A DNA stretch of 25,850 nt from positions 1-25,850 of the forward strand of contig CAYPZI010000033.1 of NCBI GenBank assembly GCA_964415185.1, written 5' to 3'. A program made the position numbers and the translations under genes. Position 1 is the first letter of the stretch. Every line of letters starts with the position of its first letter. Below, piece by piece: positions 23,933 to 25,850 of this stretch. The DNA comes from CAYVBJ01 sp964415185 (GTDB lineage: Bacteria > Bacteroidota > Rhodothermia > Balneolales > Balneolaceae). The notes under the pieces were generated by a model that was given only the letters and a program-made list of their open reading frames with translations, made no database searches and had not been told where the DNA came from.

Positions 23933-24967
23933 ATGAACAAATCTATAATGGGCAATTTTTTACTGTTCCTTTCTGTAATATGGCTGATTTCTTGTCACGG
24001 GGATAATTCCGTACAAAGAGATTTCAATTATTTATACAAGGCTACACTGATTGATGAAAAAGCTCCTGAACGGATTTTAAAAAAGGATGTGTACAATAAA
24101 ATAAAAAAAGTGGATATCCCGCCCTATGTTGGAAATTTAAGAGAGCTTGCAGTTGACGGGGATACAATCTATTTCAGTGATACCGAATCGGTTTATCGAT
24201 ATTTTGACGGAAAATTTAAAATTGCTTTTACTCCTGATAAAGGGAGAGGGCCGATGGAAGTACCGCAAATATTCAGATTCGAAATTCGTAACAATATAAT
24301 TGCAATCTCGGGATATCCTGATCTGAGGCTCATGATTCATGATCTATCAAGAGATGTGAGTAATTTGATTATGACACAGTATAGAAGCGATGTGATGATT
24401 GATGAAAATTCGTATATCTATGGTGAAAATAGTTCAAACATTTCTGGGAATATGTTTAATAAATTTTCTTCAAACGGTGATAGTTTAAAAAGTTTTGGGA
24501 ACCTGTTTAATAATCAAGCACAGAGTTTAGATATGTTTGATTTCTATTGGAGCTATAATTCAAAGCACGATTTGATTTTTATCGGATTTATGTATGTTGG
24601 CTATCATGTAGCTTTGACGACAGACGGGGAAGTAAAATATTCAATGCATAGCATTCACCATCCCGGGCGTTATCCGGTGATTACAACCCAGGGCGGGTAC
24701 CGATTTGTAGATGATGGCGGAATCAGCATTTTAAGGCAACTTACCACTGCCAATGACGAGCTGCATGTCTACACGGCGCATGCAGCAGACAAGAAAGGTG
24801 AATATTACGGAGCCTTGGTTGAAGTTTTTGATGTGCCCACCGGTAAATACAAATTTTCGTACGTACTTGATGAAGTGCTGCACTGGCCGATTCTGTTACT
24901 CGATGATTATGGTCTTGTAGCAGTGAACCAGGATTATGAAATGGTATTTTGGGAGAGAAATCAATGA
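23933..24967 (+). CDS. Six-bladed beta-propeller lipoprotein
   Basis: I choose ATG 23933 (344 residues); GTG 23927 would add two residues. The leader ends in a lipobox (LISC, Cys21), so it is lipid-anchored in the envelope. The chain resembles the six-bladed propeller (BF3164/TolB-like) lipoproteins common in Bacteroidota: LRELAVDGDTIYFSDTES and DKGRGPMEVPQIFRFEI, with later repeats such as HDLIFIGFMYVGYHVALTTD. These proteins have no established activity; they are often found next to small exported peptides or redox proteins. Its stop overlaps the MauE-like gene by 4 nt (ATGA), so the two are translationally coupled. It follows the hairpin at 23885-23910. Confidence 0.78.
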   Translation: MNKSIMGNFLLFLSVIWLISCHGDNSVQRDFNYLYKATLIDEKAPERILKKDVYNKIKKVDIPPYVGNLRELAVDGDTIYFSDTESVYRYFDGKFKIAFTPDKGRGPMEVPQIFRFEIRNNIIAISGYPDLRLMIHDLSRDVSNLIMTQYRSDVMIDENSYIYGENSSNISGNMFNKFSSNGDSLKSFGNLFNNQAQSLDMFDFYWSYNSKHDLIFIGFMYVGYHVALTTDGEVKYSMHSIHHPGRYPVITTQGGYRFVDDGGISILRQLTTANDELHVYTAHAADKKGEYYGALVEVFDVPTGKYKFSYVLDEVLHWPILLLDDYGLVAVNQDYEMVFWERNQ

Positions 24968-25443
24968 AAAGGCAAAACCTTTTACTCATCTTTGTTTCAG
25001 GCCTTTTGGTCATGTTTTCATATACTCTGGTCAATAAAATGGGTAATCCGGATTATCTCGCTTATTCAATCGGGAATTATCCGGTTTACAAATACTTATT
25101 AAGTCATTTTATGGCCCCGGAGCCGGTGGCTTATTCAGTGATTTTGCTCGAGTTCTTTTTGATACTATCTTTTTTTCTGTTTCAAATGAGGCATTCAATG
25201 ATTTTCTGTTCCGCACTGCTCGGGTTTTACGTGCTGAACCTGGTTTCGCTCACTATTGAAAACGAGGTCTTCGACTGCGGATGCGGATTGTTTTATAAAT
25301 CACTTAACCCAAAGTATATGATCTTTTTTGACCTGTTGCTCATATCTGCCTTATTCCAGTTTTTAGTAAAGGTAAATTCTGATAAAACATATTATCTGAA
25401 GGGCATTGCCAAACTTTACAGTGATAAACTTGCACGTTCCTGA
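24964..25443 (+). CDS. MauE/DoxX-like redox-associated membrane protein
   Basis: I choose ATG 24964 (159 residues), which overlaps the propeller stop as ATGA; the TTG at 24949 is less likely. There are four hydrophobic segments, about 6-23, 56-74, 78-98 and 118-136. A CGC motif (FDCGCGLF, Cys105 and Cys107) lies in the loop before the last helix. This is the arrangement of the MauE family, which helps form disulfides or handle electrons for periplasmic proteins in methylamine dehydrogenase maturation. Here its probable clients are the cysteine-containing peptides encoded upstream (inference). Membership is by topology and motif, not by overall identity. Confidence 0.72.
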   Translation: MKRQNLLLIFVSGLLVMFSYTLVNKMGNPDYLAYSIGNYPVYKYLLSHFMAPEPVAYSVILLEFFLILSFFLFQMRHSMIFCSALLGFYVLNLVSLTIENEVFDCGCGLFYKSLNPKYMIFFDLLLISALFQFLVKVNSDKTYYLKGIAKLYSDKLARS

Positions 25444-25502
25444 TTATCCTGTCTGATGGATGATACAATTGCAAAAAGTCATAATGTACTTATATCAAAA
25501 AA

Positions 25503-25533
25503 AAAGACGCCTTCTTCTAAAAAAGGCGTCTTT
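25503..25533. terminator. Strong hairpin terminator, mainly for the leftward gene
   Basis: AAAGACGCCTT (25503-25513) and AAGGCGTCTTT (25523-25533) form a perfect 11-bp stem with a 9-nt loop. On the minus strand the stem is followed by a run of at least eight T, a textbook intrinsic terminator for the T9SS protein gene. On the plus strand it has a TTT tail and can also end the propeller/MauE operon. Confidence 0.85.
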
Positions 25534-25554
25534 CAAATGTGTGGGTTAAAGATA

Positions 25555-25850
25555 TTATTTAATAAGCATCATTTTACGAACGTCGGTAAAACTGCCGGCT
25601 TCAATCCTGTAAAGATACAATCCACTCGAAAATCTTGAGGCATCAAACGTTACCGAGTGAGAACCTGCAGACTGTAGTTCACTATTCACAAGTACTGCCA
25701 CCTGTCTTCCCAATACATCGTATACCGTAAGCTTTACGCTTGCATTTTGCGGAAGTGAGTATTGAATTTGTGTCGATGGATTGAACGGATTCGGAAAGTT
25801 TTGCTCAAGGCTGAATTCTTCGGGCAAGGAGCTGAATAATTCATCATTTG
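25555..25850 (-). CDS. C-terminal part of a type IX secretion-dependent surface protein (partial)
   Basis: The frame is open to the window edge and no start lies inside; TTG 25827 is not convincing as a start. The visible 97 residues are a T9SS type A C-terminal sorting domain: the linker SLEQNFPNPFNPSTQIQYSL, then TVYDVLGRQVAVLV, a SAGSHSVTFDASRFSSGLYL strand pair and the end YRIEAGSFTDVRKMMLIK. Such domains target large secreted or surface proteins to the type IX translocon and are cleaved or attached to lipopolysaccharide. The catalytic or structural body of the protein lies beyond the window. Confidence 0.9.
   Translation of the reverse strand, partial: NDELFSSLPEEFSLEQNFPNPFNPSTQIQYSLPQNASVKLTVYDVLGRQVAVLVNSELQSAGSHSVTFDASRFSSGLYLYRIEAGSFTDVRKMMLIK

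Noticed and set aside
25456..25638. 60-residue frame on the plus strand after the MauE-like gene
   Set aside because: It runs through the perfect hairpin terminator and into the T9SS gene in antisense, with a lysine-rich, unconvincing protein.

Overview
The window looks like chromosomal DNA from a Bacteroidota-related lineage, most likely Balneolota/Rhodothermota. Three things point there: a type IX secretion C-terminal sorting domain of the NFPNPFNPST type at the right edge, several lipoproteins and six-bladed propeller/porin-type envelope proteins, and mostly weak ribosome binding sites. The phylum call is inference from gene content, since no rRNA or tRNA gene is present.

Left part (1-7410). 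A repeat-rich edge carries two copies of a 55-bp direct repeat; the second copy supplies the last codons and stop of a histidine-phosphatase lipoprotein gene. Leftward genes follow for a DUF885 lipoprotein and a DASH-type cryptochrome/photolyase. Divergent from these is a pair for a PQQ-type sugar/sorbosone dehydrogenase lipoprotein and a DoxX-family membrane protein. A 641-nt gene-free stretch with one strong hairpin precedes a small outer-membrane barrel gene.

Middle (7411-16835). A leftward secreted amidohydrolase gene abuts the barrel gene stop to stop. A rightward operon encodes an outer-membrane porin-like protein, a BCCT osmolyte transporter and a tandem universal stress protein, probably for compatible-solute uptake. 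After a 450-nt gap come an SLC45-like MFS transporter with a TM2-like module inserted between its halves, and transketolase.

Phenylacetate block (17053-22668). Leftward paaA-paaB-paaC-paaD-paaG, then paaH, cover ring epoxidation (paaABC, with maturation factor PaaD), epoxide isomerisation to oxepin-CoA (PaaG) and 3-hydroxyacyl-CoA oxidation (PaaH). The reductase gene paaE, ligase paaK and ring-opening paaZ are absent here. A FitAB/VapBC-type toxin-antitoxin pair on the opposite strand sits between paaG and paaH. A heptanucleotide array inside a large inverted repeat separates paaH from transketolase.

Right part (22855-25850). An AraC-type HTH-only regulator is followed by the most unusual locus of the window: two tandem small exported cysteine peptides sharing a CX6C core, a UUCG-loop hairpin, a six-bladed-propeller lipoprotein and a MauE-like four-helix redox membrane protein. 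It ends at a strong hairpin terminator shared with the converging T9SS-dependent protein gene. I propose this cluster as a candidate undescribed exported-peptide/disulfide system.
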